A DNA stretch of 64,000 bases from Dendrobium chrysotoxum (GCA_019925795.1 CM034311.1:36373472-36437471); one strand, 5' to 3'. Positions 10,877-21,879 are shown, counted from the stretch's first letter. The notes: generated from the sequence alone by a model not told the origin. A program made the numbers and translations.

Positions 10877-12880
10877 TCAACTTCTATGCCCCAAGAATTT
10901 GCCGGAGGAGACCCTAAAAGCACATTTAAGATGATTCATTTTAATATTGAACTTTCTGCTTCTTTCAAATACAATCCTCGGGTCATTTAAGTGATCTCTA
11001 CGATTCATGCTCTTAACGACCAGGTCGTCTACATAACACTCGACCTTCTGATGTATTAATTCATCAAAAATATGGATCATTGCTCGCTGGTAGGTGGCAC
11101 CAGCATTCTTCAGGCCAAAGGGCATGACTGTGTAATAGAATATGCCAATGGGTGTTCTGAATGATGTGTGCTTTTCATCCTTAGGCGTCATCTTGATCTG
11201 ATTGTATCCTGACGATCCATCCATAAAAGAGAACATGTCATAGTTTGATGTGTTGTCAACCAGAAGTTCTGATATAGGAAGTGGAAAGTCATCTTTTGGA
11301 CACGTCTTGTTGAGGTCCCGAAAGTCAATATAGATACGTATCTGTCCGTTCTTCTTCACTGGGACGATATTGGTGATCCAATCGGCATATTTCTCTTCAC
11401 GGATGAAGTCTGCTTCTATGAGCTTTTTTATTTCTGCAATCACTTGTTCTTCAATCTCCAATCTCATTCTCCTTGGAGCTTGTTTGACGGGTGTTGCATC
11501 TGGTTTGATGGTCAATCTGTGAACTACTACATCAGGGGATAAGCCAGGCATTTCAGCGTATGTCCAGGCAAAGCAGTCCCTGAATTCACAGAGTTCTTTA
11601 ATTTCTTTCACTTGGTCTTCTGGTAAAATGGAGCCAATGAAAGTTGGGCGAGGATCCTCCTCAATTCCCAAGTTGACTTCTTTTAGCTCGTCCATAGTGG
11701 CTGCCTGTTCACCATCTTCAAGTTCTTTTGGTGCAGGATTGGCCTCTACAGGTTGCTCATCATATGTATCAACTTCATAGATCTTCTCCTTATCATTATC
11801 GTCGGATTCAATTTCCCTGCATGTAATTGCTCGGCAGGTCTCTTTTCGGAGATATTTCGGCCTAATAAATCCGATACCTTTGTACGCATCCATGTCCTTC
11901 CGTAGTAAAGGATGCGGTTTCCTTCCATACCAGAGGCAGAGGCATGTACGAAGTTGTCGTTTGGAGGTAGGAATATTGATCTGTTTTCGCAACATTCTTT
12001 GAATACCTTTGTTATTAAATCTAGGTAGCCTCGTAGGTAGTAATTCTTCAGAATCGATGAGCACGTGGCACCAGTCACGATTCACTTCAAAGATGAGCTC
12101 ATGGCACCAGTCACGATTCACTTCTTCAAGCTTTCCCACGGAATAGAATATGTTCCCTGGCTTAGTCCCCTTTTCAATCGGAGGCAGATAACGGGTCGTG
12201 AATTCTTCAACTTTATGTACCTCTCGCGGGGTGATTTTCTTGAAGTATTGTAGGGGAATGCGTGTGACTACAAGCACGCTAACTGAGATTGACATGCTAT
12301 CTATTCTTCTAGAGAATACATCTTGCACTGTGTTCATGTAAATAGAGTCGTAGTCATAATCATCATTTGAATATTCGACCTCCCCACTCCATTCGTCCAT
12401 TGAATGGCATACCTTTTGGGATTTTGTAGGGGTGACGTCATCTTCATCTGTGTCGCTCCCAAGGTGAGGTACACATTTTCTTTCTTTAGAAGTGGCATCT
12501 TTTTTGGGAAGAGTCGGCGACGCCTTCTTTCTCCCCACCTGCTTCTTAACTTCTTGTCCAGGCCGATTTGCAGCCTTTGGGTTTGATGTTTTAGCCTCAA
12601 GAGAGCTTGATGACTTTTGCTTCTTTGGAATGAAATACTGCGCATCTTCATAGACTGTTGCTTCATGGACTGTAAAGGGCTGGATGTCACCATAAATTTT
12701 GAATTCTTTCCCATCCTTAAGGTATTTCATGCATTGGTGTAGTGTTGATGGGACAATACCATACTCATGTAACCAGGGGCGACCCAGGAGTGCCTTGAAT
12801 GAGGTATCCGCATCAATCACATAAAATTTAGCTTTTGTATGTAGTTCTCCAAACGTGAGTGAGAGCATAAATGATCCCAA
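10877..12880 (-). pseudogene. Tat protease end, linker and reverse transcriptase
   Basis: This is a long frame of 667 codons. It begins inside the protease (LLGRPWLHEYGIVPS is the conserved end of the retropepsin fold) and runs through a lysine-rich, variable linker. It then contains RT motifs: YADWITNIVPVKK, RIYIDFRDLNK, FMDGSSGYNQIKM, MPFGLKNAGATYQ and the catalytic YVDDLVVKS (near 11020-11042). Two adjacent in-frame stops (TGA TAG, about 12887-12892) separate it from the first part of the protease. It ends early at KFLGHRS because of a small deletion. Confidence 0.85.
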
Positions 12881-12886
12881 GGTTTT

Positions 12887-13163
12887 CTATCACTTCTCAT
12901 TGAAGCTGTGCACCATAAGCTTATCTGGCCCAAGATGTTCTATGTCGAGGCACAATGATCTCAACGCCTTCAAGCTTATGAGATTGATAGAAGACCCGGG
13001 GTCAATCAAAATTCGACTGATTATCATTTGGTCACTCTCTGCAGTAACATACAGAGGGCAATTGTGATCTGCAGTCTCGAGCATCATATCATCTTCGGTG
13101 AAGGTAATGAATGGTTCGTTACGAGCTTGCAGGACCTCAGTCAGGTTGCGCTCAGCGAAATAC
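12887..13163 (-). pseudogene. N-terminal protease part fused to LTR
   Basis: The minus frame 13213-12890 contains ILIDPGSSINLISLKAL, which matches the aspartic-protease active-site region (D-P-G-S here for the usual D-T/S-G). It ends at a TGA TAG double stop, after which the same frame continues at 12880. The first 15 or so codons of that open frame are translated from LTR sequence, so the ATG at 13213 is accidental. Gag, normally ahead of protease, is absent. Confidence 0.75.
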
Positions 13164-13667
13164 GCCTGATTAATGTTGTTGCTTTGCAAAATTGCAAGTT
13201 TCATTTTGGACATTTAAATCATGTTACATGCCATTAATTTGATGTTAAAATAGTAATTAAATCCCTTATCATTTGTTCAAAGTGCAAGCTCAAATCATTA
13301 GAGTTCAGCTCTAGTCCAAAGCATGAGTTCAAGTTCTTGTTCAATGTCAAAATACAAGTCCAAGTCCCCTGTAGCCTTGCAAGTTCAATTGCTTGTTCAA
13401 GATGAGTTCAAGTGTAGTCCCTTGTTGTTCATTTAAGTTCAAGCTCCTCTTTCATTTTAAGTTCATGTCCATTGCACTTAGCTCATTCGAGTTTGAGTTC
13501 TCTTGCAAGTTCAATTAATTTCGACTTGAGTTAAGGTCCTTTGATTTGTTCAAATTAGAGTCCAAGTTCAGGTTCTTTGGTCCACAGTGCAGTCTTATAT
13601 TTACCCGAAATTTCGGCAGCATCCCGGCGTCTCCCCCGTTTAGGAGAAACTACGAGAAACTGGGCCT

Positions 13668-13943
13668 TCCCACCACGCTTAAGAAAGCGTGTATGGTGGG
13701 TGTCTTCGGACACCGCGGCCGTATAGTCTTTATTCCCCCACCACGTTTAAAAAAGCGTGTACGGGTCTTCAAATGTACCTGAAAAAAAAAAGAACAATTG
13801 TTTCCCCGCAGGTACAGAGCCGCGTACGGGTACTTAAGATTGTCCCCACCACGCTAAGAAAAGCGTGTATAGGGGCTACCCGCCTCGCCATAGGTGTCGC
13901 ACCGGGTTCCCTTCCCACCACGCTTAAGAAATCGTGTATAGGT
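13668..13943. repeat. Array of four short hairpin motifs in the 5' LTR
   Basis: Copies occur at 13668-13700, 13735-13765, 13843-13876 and 13912-13943, matching one for one those in the other LTR. The first is CCCACCACGCTTAAGAAAGCGTGTA with GGTGGG following, a long imperfect palindrome. The spacing between copies is conserved in both LTRs. Confidence 0.7.
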
Positions 13944-14651
13944 GGTTTGTTGACTCGACATGAACGTCGAGAATAGGATTTAAGTTTAGAAATTATACCT
14001 TTAAATATGGACCGGCGATGTGGTGTTTGCACGTGGATCGAGGTGAGAGGTCTCATTTTATTTTCTTTCTTTTTTTAATTAATAAAAATTCACTATAATT
14101 AATAATAATTAAAAATAATTAAAAGTAATTAATTATTATTAATAGAGATTAATTATAATTAATTAAAAATAATTAATTGATATTAATAGAAATTAATTAT
14201 AATTAATTAAAATTAAAAATAATTAATTATTATTAATAAAAATTAATTATAATTAATTAAAAAATAATTAGGCATCATTATTAATAATTAGTTATGATTA
14301 ATTATATTTACTGTTAATTAATTATAATAAATTAAAATTAATTTATAATTAATAATAATTAAAAAAAGAAATATGCATGATTTAATCAGGATTTGAGCAG
14401 AATTTAGGCTAAATCCTTATAAACAGGATTTAGGAACTGTTAATCTCATAGCAAGTTAAAACCTTCATCTCCCTGTTTCTCGGCCCAGCAGATTTATGGG
14501 ATTTGGCCGAAGAAGCGCTGAAATGGAGAAAGTTACCTCTACAACTAGTGAGCTCAAGTGGTTGCTTCCGACCCAAATGTTGTAACTTCTGATCCTACAG
14601 GAGGGGAATGTCGCCGAATGAGCGAAGCCGACCAGCAACAGGGGGCCGAAG

Positions 14652-14656
<5 letters not shown>

Positions 14657-14690
<34 letters not shown>
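14657..14690. repeat. (CT)n microsatellite
   Basis: An uninterrupted TC/CT run of about 34 bp lies inside the 5' LTR. The corresponding position in the 3' LTR (5690-5725) is a shorter, interrupted CT tract, so the run expanded or decayed after insertion. Confidence 0.9.
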
Positions 14691-14691
<1 letters not shown>

Positions 14692-15057
14692 ATTGCTTGC
14701 GGCTTGGAGAGGGATTCGGCTAGGGCTTGGGTTAAGGTCGGACAGGGATCGTGGAAGGGAGCCGAAAGTGTCTTGAGGAGAGGGAGGAGGAAATTGGGAA
14801 GAGGTCGGAGCTTTGTGAGCGGGAAGAAGTGAGCTAGAAGGTTTCATTCTCATGGGTATTTAACGACATGCGTGGGTGCTCGATCAAGGCAAGCTACGCA
14901 CGCGGGAGTAGGTCGCTAACATCGGCGCCGTTTGCAGAGGGTAGGTATTGTAGTGATGGCGGGATGGGCTTCGACAGGGAGTCGGGAATCAGGATGGTCC
15001 GCCGTTTCTACAGGTAATTTTTAAATAAAAATTTTTTTAATTTTGTTTGGGTCAACA

Positions 15058-16120
15058 TGTAATAGATGAGGTATCATAATTTGATGACGCCAATGGCTCG
15101 GCTGATGTGCTATTAGATTTTTTTGTCTCCCCTTCTTTACAAGGTAGTCTCCTCGAAGCATGCATAGGACAAAGCACAGGATAGTTTTCAGTATCCTAAC
15201 GATATTCTAGCATCCCATATGCACATGGGATGTGGAAGCTTCTTCTATAGCCCTCGACATAGCGATCAAGAGTAACTCCCTTCAGCCTGTAGCTGCAACA
15301 TTAAATCTTGGAAGAACGTGGAAGTTCATTCTTCAAATTTACAATCTCTTTACCAGGATAATATCATCCACTTTTGCTTGCATAGGGTCGACGTATTTAA
15401 TTGCCAGTGCATGATTGTCGACTGTAAAGATGTCGTAGCATTTACTGCCTGTTACTATTCTTCGCCCGTAGGTATATTATTGTGCATACGGCAGATATTC
15501 CGTCAATGCTAGTAGGTGTTCACATTTATCGTGTTTTTAACTATGCGTATTTGCAAGAGGCCTAGTTGTTTATAGGCAAGTTGATGTATTCACTTGCATC
15601 TTGATGTGGACTATCAGTTGAGCTACGTTAGTCACTAGTTCCCCTGTATATGTTGGCCGGCAATTTGGTCTTTGCTTGCAAGAGATTAGTGCATCTACTT
15701 GTCATCGAGTGGTTGTTGACTGTAGGAAGGATCTAACATCTACTGCATGTTGTTCATTGTCACCAGTAGGTGGATTACTGTAGGCATGACAAATCTCCTA
15801 TAATTCCTTGCAGTTGTTCATATTTATAGCGGACTCTTGGTTCTTGTTTGCATATGAACCGCACATCATAGCTCCCCTACTTGTACATCCACTGCAATCT
15901 CCTTAGATATGCTTGTAGGGAACTCGTTGCACCTGCATCATGTCCACTATCATCATCTATAGATGGCTTAGTGTGCTTATTTGCAGTAACATTAGTTGCA
16001 TGCAAGACGTTGATGTTGACTACAGAGCATCGTTGTATTCATTGCTTGTAGTCCTTGTGTGAGTTATATGCATGACAGGTCTTCTATCATTGCTTGCTAG
16101 TGTCACCACTACAATCTACT
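15058..16120. repeat. Decayed tandem array of units of about 300 bp
   Basis: Units beginning near 15375, 15673 and 15978 share TTGCTTGCA, a GTTGACTGTA or GTCGACTGTA block, an ATTTACTGCCTGTT-like block and GTAGG(C/T)(A/G) spacers. The period is about 300 bp. The same kind of unit is present left of the Tat insertion (3160-3400) in the same orientation. No coding potential is visible. Confidence 0.5.
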
Positions 16121-17042
16121 CACCGCCAAATGACACCAGATCGATGTTTTTGCCGCTAAATGGCACCGTAGGTAAACAGTTACGATCGGGACCCTCTAAC
16201 TAGATGGTTTTGCTGCAAAATGGCACCATTATATTATGGTCATGATCATAGCTCATATGTTCTCCAACGACATTAATCATTGAGCAATGAATCAATAGGA
16301 TATAATCGATAGGGTACAAATCCCTCTGTCAGCTAAGGTGGATTCAATTTGTCCCCTTAGACAAATACTCACCCTAGGTCTACAAGGTTCCCTTGGACAA
16401 CACAACTCATGGCTGCCGACAAGGATCTTTCTGTCAGGTTGAGTCAACTACCTCCTCTGACTAAGTAGACCAGGGACCATGATGGCCCGGGACGACGGAA
16501 CCATGGGATCTTGATCGGGCTTGTCATCATCCCCCCATAGACAACGCAACTCATGGCTGCCGACAAGGATCTTTCTATCAGGTTGAGTCGACTATCTCCT
16601 CTGACTAAGTAGACCAGGGACCATGACAGCCCGGGACGACGGAACCATGGGATCTTGATCGGGCTTGTCATCATCCCCCCACCACCCGCTTAAGTCCAAG
16701 ATGGCAAAATTTTCAATTTTAAATATTAAATTCTCACATACCTAAGCCATGCTGCTACTATACGCCAGATACCACGTATATGTTTGATGACTAGCCTTAA
16801 TCCAAAGTTCTCATTATCGGGAGGGGTAATTAACTATAGGGGCTTGCGCCTATAGGAAACCAGAACTCAGATCATAAAGTCCTCGCAAAATGAGGGTGAA
16901 ATCTCTGGGTAGTGCCTTATTTAATATTCAATCTACCTTCTTAAAATTTATCCCAAAACCTACTCGTTAAAACTCTCCTCGACGACCCGAAAGAAAGAGA
17001 GGGTCCGCGGAGAGGCCGAGGCCCGAATTTTTGGAGCCCACA
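16121..17042 (-). repeat. Right arm of the large inverted repeat, LTR-like
   Basis: This is the reverse complement of 1009-1793, with the same outer terminus TGTGGGCTCC on the minus strand ending at 17042. It is longer than the left arm mainly because it carries a 144-bp tandem duplication (16396-16683). It contains the AATTAACTATAGGGGCTTGC block at 16829-16848, also present in the left arm and, diverged, at 58330. Confidence 0.7.
16396..16683. repeat. 144-bp tandem duplication in the right arm
   Basis: Two adjacent near-identical copies (16396-16539 and 16540-16683) share TCATGGCTGCCGACAAGGAT at 16407 and 16551. The left arm has this unit once (about 1420-1550). The duplication therefore happened in this arm only. 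Confidence 0.9.
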
Positions 17043-17266
17043 GTAGCGAATATAAACAAGAAAGAGATAATGCAGCGAAAAGAAAGAATACCAGGATTTA
17101 ACGTGGAAAAAATCACGGAGCCGCACCATACTAAGAAATTCATTATGAAAATTTGGAAGAAATAATACAGATCTCTCTTCTCTCTCACTCTCTCCTTGTC
17201 TCTCTTCACTCTTGCACCGTTCTCTTATTCTCTCATAAGAACTAACAAAGTGATACATAATAATAC
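17043..17266. other. Non-coding, CT-rich transposon-like DNA
   Basis: It contains GGATTTAACGTGGAAAAAAT at 17095, which resembles a block seen in many plant LTRs, followed by a CT-rich tract (17165-17220). No frame is supported. The assignment to an LTR is tentative. Confidence 0.3.
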
Positions 17267-17480
17267 TAAGGGTGTAAGTGAGCCGAGCGGGCTCGAGCGG
17301 GCTCGAGCTGGACTTGATAACGAGCTTGCGAGCTCAGCTTATCGTGCTCAACTTCGAGCTTAATGAGGCTTGGCTCGCGTGCTCGCAAGTTGGCTCGTAA
17401 TTTTATAACTAATTAAATGTTTTTCTTTGATAAATCATTAAATAATTTTTTCCTCTAATAAAATTTGCTCAGCAAGCTAT
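17267..17480. mobile_element. hAT-like element end, incomplete
   Basis: It begins TAAGGGTGTAAGTGAGCC and continues with repeated GAGCGGGCTCG and GCTCG blocks. This is typical of the subterminal region of plant hAT non-autonomous elements (TAGGGGTGTAA... termini). I did not find a matching inverted end downstream, so this is probably a fragment. Confidence 0.4.
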
Positions 17481-20335
17481 TCCCAAAAAAACTGCTATAA
17501 TTTGAAAAGATTTTATATTCCCAAGAAAAAAACTGCTTTACATTAATAAGTTGTAGCAATTTTCAAAGTAGTTCTCAAAAAAAATTAATTAAAAATAGCT
17601 TCCTCTTCTCATCTTCGTACGAGGGATTTGCCAAATCGCGAGCTCGAGACACGCTGTGACGGAGCACCCAGCGCTTTGCTTTTTGTCGCTTGCCTGAGTT
17701 GTAGCGTCACAGCGCTCAGGCACTCAACATTGTACGGTCATACGGGAAAAAAAGTTTTGCTGGTGCAAAGCACCCGAACCTAAGCAGGGGGAGAACCCCT
17801 GGCGAGCTCAATTGATGGAGTTGTGGAATTAAGGTCCAAGACAACAGTACAACTCAATTGATCGATATAATCAAATTCCACACAAAACTATCACTTAGTA
17901 CCTTCTTGATAGCTATGATATCATCTTAAATTTGGGCCAATCATATTGAATATTTCATTATGATGATAGCATTTATTTTTTATTTAAGATGCTTTCTTTT
18001 AATTAAGTTCAAGTTCAATTTGTTCCTTTAAATTGCTTTTTGTTTACTTTCAATCATAGATATTTCAATTCTACTTTTATTTTGCTTCTAACTCTTCTCT
18101 TCATTCGTCTTCAAAAGATATGTTTTGTTTTGTTCCTCCCTCATTCCAGTCCTTCGGAATTTATTAGTACATGATCTAGAACATATATTAAATGTAGCAA
18201 TTTGTAGAGTTAATAACAAGGGAATCAATGAGATTCTCTCGCCTGCTATTAGGCCCAAAATCACCATTTGAGATGCCAATAATGCGACCTTTCTCTTAAA
18301 TCATTCTAGAAAACTGAATTTTCTATTCTTCTGCTCGAGTCCACATGAAATGATATGTGCAATTAATGACCCATGAGCCAGTCAAATATGGGAGGCGGTG
18401 GTGAGTGGGGTGTGAACTGTAACCCACTTTTCTTTTACTAGGAATGAACAAGTGAGCCCACATAAAACGAGATGTGCAATCCACGATCCATAAGTCACTA
18501 ATCTAACTTTTTTAGAGGGGACGTTTAACCCACTTTTCTTTTACAGGAACAAGTGTTTGGCTTTGACCTTTTACTGTTTTTTCAAGGTGAGTGGATCTAT
18601 ATTTGAGTGCTTCAGTTCGTAATATATTATGAGGAAAATAGTTTTCATAGAGTTATCCAGCCTAGTTCTAATTTTACTTTTGGGGTTAGACCATCCAATG
18701 CAAGTTTATTTACAAGCAGAAAGTTTTTTCTTCGCTCCTTCGTTTCCTTGATTCAAGCTGTAGGATTAAGACCATCAGAATATCTAACTTTGACAATCAA
18801 CAAGTATTCTCAATTGCCTTCAATTTGAATAGATCTCTTGGTTTATTATATTTTGATATAGAACACAAACATCCATAGAATCAATTTACCTCAAACGCTG
18901 GTCTCCTTTTCTTGGGTAAATTGTCCATGCAAGAAAGAAAGCGAGAAGCTTTATGCATGCAAGTTGGAAACCCATGTTTTGTCTTTTAGGCTATATAGTT
19001 GAAATTAATCCTGGGCTTGTTTCCTAGCTTTTGTGTCCCATGCTGTTTGAATCATGGTTCTGAGCTGAGTAAATTGAAAATTGCATTTCGATGCCACTTA
19101 TGAGGGGAAGCTGAAATCCTTGGTTATTAACTGACCAGTAAAAACCTAATTCAATTGTTGGGTAGAAAGCATGATGGAAAAGCTATCTTTCTTTTCGTTA
19201 TTTTGAAATCTTTTTAGAAAAACATAAGACGTGAAAGCAAATCTATTTCCGAAAGTCTGCAAAGCAATGGCTTGCATTCAAAGCCAAGTTCTGCTACTTT
19301 ACTAGGCTTCGTTTGGGATGACTTTTTTATTACTTTTTAAAGCAATTTTCTAGTACAAAATTTTAATTTTTATATTACAAAATCACTTTAAAAAGTAATA
19401 AAAAAGCTGTCACAAACGAAGCCTAAATCACTTATTTTCCTGGCCTGTTTCGTACAAGGTGCAGATGCTCTCACACATGAAAGTGTGCGCACATTCACTT
19501 GCTTTTTGCCTGTTTTGTACGAATTGCACATGCCTGCGCCCATGCAAGTGCACAAATATATGCAAATCACGCACATACATGCATACATAGGCATGTATGA
19601 AGAGCGAGGGATTTTTTATTTTTTTTTCAAGTAGGATAACGACTATTCTCCTCTTAATTTTATTTTAATCTTCATTTATTGCTTTACATGGTCTTCATCG
19701 AGTTCACACTATTATTTGTGAGCTACAATAGGAAATTACCTGTAATTTCAGTAAAATTCATTGTAATAGATCCTTTCATTAAACATATGAATAAAATGAT
19801 GATCATATTACAGAGAGAAGCACAAATAGAAAATCTAATTTTGTTTCTCTGTTTTTTTTTTTTTTACACTAAGCATTATTGTCGAAAGTATGCTAATTAT
19901 CATCAACAACTCATGTTTTGATTTTTGAGCAATTTGAACATAATAACTTAATTTTCAAATTATTATGATCTTCTACTCAAAGCGAGTCATTCTTTCAAAA
20001 AAAATTTTATTTATCCAGTTGATCAACAATTAAAAATTTTTTGGTGGAAGAGTGCATGGGAGCACCAATGGTGTTGTGATTGCCAAAGATTGTTAAAGGT
20101 GGGAGCATTACATTGGGGAAGAGATGGGGTGGCCTCTACATTAAAAATCATAAATGAAAGAAATTGAAGTGAAAATATTCGATATTTCCATCATTTTTTC
20201 TCAATTGATGATTCTATTAATGGAATGACCTTATGAAAGAGTATTGAATATGAGGGATATATATATACATATATATGTTTCTGATTCATTATTCTAAAAC
20301 AAGAGCAGCTACTGAATTCACTAACAATGTTGTTG
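17481..20335. other. Gene-free intergenic stretch
   Basis: No supported coding sequence is seen. It holds a diverged tandem duplication (about 18337-18445 and 18454-18550, both starting GAG(T/C)CCACAT and ending in an AACCCACTTTTCTTTTAC block) and a MITE at 19305-19423. The rest is AT-rich unique sequence. Confidence 0.6.
19305..19423. mobile_element. Tourist-like MITE, 119 bp
   Basis: It has terminal inverted repeats GGCTTCGTTTGGGATGACTT / AAGCTGTCACAAACGAAGCC. Further inside, TTATTACTTTTTAAAG pairs with CTTTAAAAAGTAATAA, so the element is almost a complete palindrome. The flanks are CTA and TAA, a possible decayed TTA/TAA duplication. Related copies lie at 28362, 34291 and, degenerate, at 20790, 27300 and 41728. 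Confidence 0.75.
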
Positions 20336-20460
20336 CTACTCATCAGGTTTCACCTCTAGTGGAAGGAGCTGCTCAAGAATGGCTCTGGAAAAATACTCGG
20401 CCTCTCCCCCTCCCACAGCAATAAATGTCCTCATCAGGCAATCATTTCTTCTGTTATAGT
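20336..20460 (-). pseudogene. Orphan terminal exon of an unrecognised gene
   Basis: On the minus strand a strong splice acceptor (a T-run then TTGCAG) precedes 125 nt that read through to TAG at 20336. The 40 residues include YNRRNDCLMRTFIAVGGG followed by EAEYFSRAILEQLLPLE. Composition and the helical C-terminus look like real protein, unlike surrounding frames. I do not recognise the family. No upstream exon in phase is obvious within the next few kb on the minus strand, where a SINE-like repeat, MITEs and a gag remnant lie. It may be the end of a broken gene or a captured exon. Confidence 0.4.
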
Positions 20461-20529
20461 CTGCAAGAAAAAAAAAATGTTTATAAGAAATGATTGATAA
20501 CGAAGTCAAGCTAATACGAGCAATTATAC

Positions 20530-20775
20530 AAATATTTTCAGTAACGCTTAGAAATACTGGAAACTATTTGTAATATATGCATGAAGACATTTTTCCAGTT
20601 TGATAGTGAAGGCTCGAACTCCCGACTTCTTAGTTGGGAGTCAAAACTCTCAACTAATAAATCAAGAAGAGCAGCGTACATGACTTTATCCAAATGGAAG
20701 TTATTTTGGGCTCTTAGCATCAGATTGCCTTCAGATAGATAGAAGCCTGGAATGTCCAATTTCTAGGTAGTCTTC
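20530..20775 (-). mobile_element. SINE-like repeat, minus orientation
   Basis: On the minus strand ATTAGTTGAGAGTTTTGACT is followed by AAGTCGGGAGTTCGAGCC, which resembles an RNA polymerase III B box (GGTTCGANNCC). The same layout recurs at 26790, 29693 and 30050 on the plus strand. The open frame across 20538-20759 is produced by this repeat and is not a gene. Confidence 0.4.
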
Positions 20776-20789
20776 TAGTATCAACTAAG

Positions 20790-20965
20790 AGTTTATTTGG
20801 GATGTCTTTTTTAAAGTCATAATGTTTTTTTTTTTTTTTTCCTTTTTCTTTTTATAATATTTTATATTGGGAAGCCAATTTTTGTAATGGTTTTAAAAAA
20901 ATTATTTTTTTTTTAATATTTTACAATTATTTTTATAAAAAATTATCCCAAATAAACCTCAAGTC
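20790..20965. mobile_element. Degenerate Tourist-like MITE
   Basis: It starts GAGTTTATTTGGGATG and ends TTATCCCAAATAAACCTC, an imperfect terminal inverted repeat, with a T-rich left and A/T-rich right interior. It resembles the 19305 element in layout, though the ends have changed. Confidence 0.5.
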
Positions 20966-21608
20966 ATATTTAACATTGGTTAGTATTTGGTAGGCTTATC
21001 TTGTATTATTCAATTAAATGCGATGCTGATTTGTGTATTCAGCTCTAGAAAGTACGCGAGAAAATAGGGCAAATTTATAATAGAAACTTATTATGATCCG
21101 AAAATAGGTGAACGAACTAGAAATAAATTAATAAATGATTAATTAGTTAAAAAATTGTCTGTTAAATAGGCGACTAAACGTGTTCCACATGCAGCATGGT
21201 GCCTATTTGGCAATAGTTGCCCGTTTAACTATTGTTTAAGCTTTTTCTTCAAACGATGACCCTTTCTCTCTCTCCTGTGCGGGTGGCTTGGGCGGCTTAT
21301 GTGTACAATAGGCCTCTTTTAATTTTTTATAACAAATGATATATATCTATTTAATTTAGCCTCTTCAAATTAGTTGTGTGCTGTTTGGTTTTTGCTTGAT
21401 CACGCTAGCTTGAATCGTTTTTTTGATGAAATAAACGTGATTTGTTGAAACTCGTGCCCAATTGAAAATTTTCACGAGGATTCGATGCAAGAAACATTCG
21501 CGGATGCGATTTAACGCTATACTTTATTAATAATATTTGTTTGCAGATATGATGCAACTTGCAAAATTTCCTCCTAAAGGCGGCGATGTCATTCTTAATG
21601 CATGGCGG

Positions 21609-21728
21609 AAAATTATTACGTGCGGTGTCGGAATGCGTCCGGAGGTTTATCTAGATGTACAATGCATTAGATGATGTGGCGCATCAGAATTGACCTCCGG
21701 ATATGCTCGGACACCGCACAGAATATCT
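21609..21728. mobile_element. Palindromic MITE (AATTATT family), copy A
   Basis: The left end AAAATTATTACGTGCGGTGT mirrors ACACCGCACAGAATATCT at the right. Inside, GCGTCCGGAGGT mirrors ACCTCCGGATATGC. Other copies lie at 29830, 45960 and, as a half, 62878. It is non-coding. Confidence 0.65.
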
Positions 21729-21879
21729 CTCCTGTTATAGGTGATAACAATCATGATGCAACTTGAATATTTTCTTCCAAAATGATTTACATGCCAGTAA
21801 AAGGGGATGGTCATTTGCTCTTCAAGCTTTTTAATTTTAGAGAACTGAAGAACAACCCCTTACAAGGTCATCGAAGATC

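Larger units (their letters stand above)
4204..15057 (-). mobile_element. Ty3/gypsy Tat-lineage LTR retrotransposon, gag-less and inactivated
   Basis: Two direct repeats of about 1.9 kb (4204-6078 and about 13163-15057) flank a pol region read on the minus strand. Domain order on that strand is protease, reverse transcriptase, RNase H, a second archaeal-type RNase H and integrase. The dual RNase H arrangement is the hallmark of the Tat/Ogre lineage of Ty3/gypsy. A polypurine tract (GGGGGGCATT on the minus strand, 6079-6090) precedes the 3' LTR. At the other end the LTR abuts protease sequence directly, so the primer-binding site and gag are deleted. Several stops and frameshifts break pol. 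No matching 5-bp target duplication is visible (TTGCT left, TGTAA right). The element lies inside an older repeat array. Confidence 0.85.
13163..15057 (-). repeat. 5' LTR of the Tat element
   Basis: This is a direct repeat of 4204-6078, ending GGGTCAACA. Its inner end (CGCCTGATTAATGTT at 13163) joins protease-coding DNA with no primer-binding site. It contains the four hairpin motifs (13668-13943), the AT-only block (14063-14370) and a (CT)n microsatellite at 14657-14690 that is much longer than in the other LTR. It bears no gene. Confidence 0.85.

Noticed and set aside
10877..12880. 667-codon minus-strand frame as a host gene
   Set aside because: It contains the Ty3/gypsy RT motifs and sits between two LTR copies; it is part of the broken Tat pol.
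1009..17042. Arms as the two LTRs of a single retrotransposon
   Set aside because: They are in inverted, not direct, orientation.
20538..20759. 73-codon minus-strand frame as an exon of the orphan gene
   Set aside because: Much of it is the SINE-like repeat also found at 26790, 29693 and 30050.
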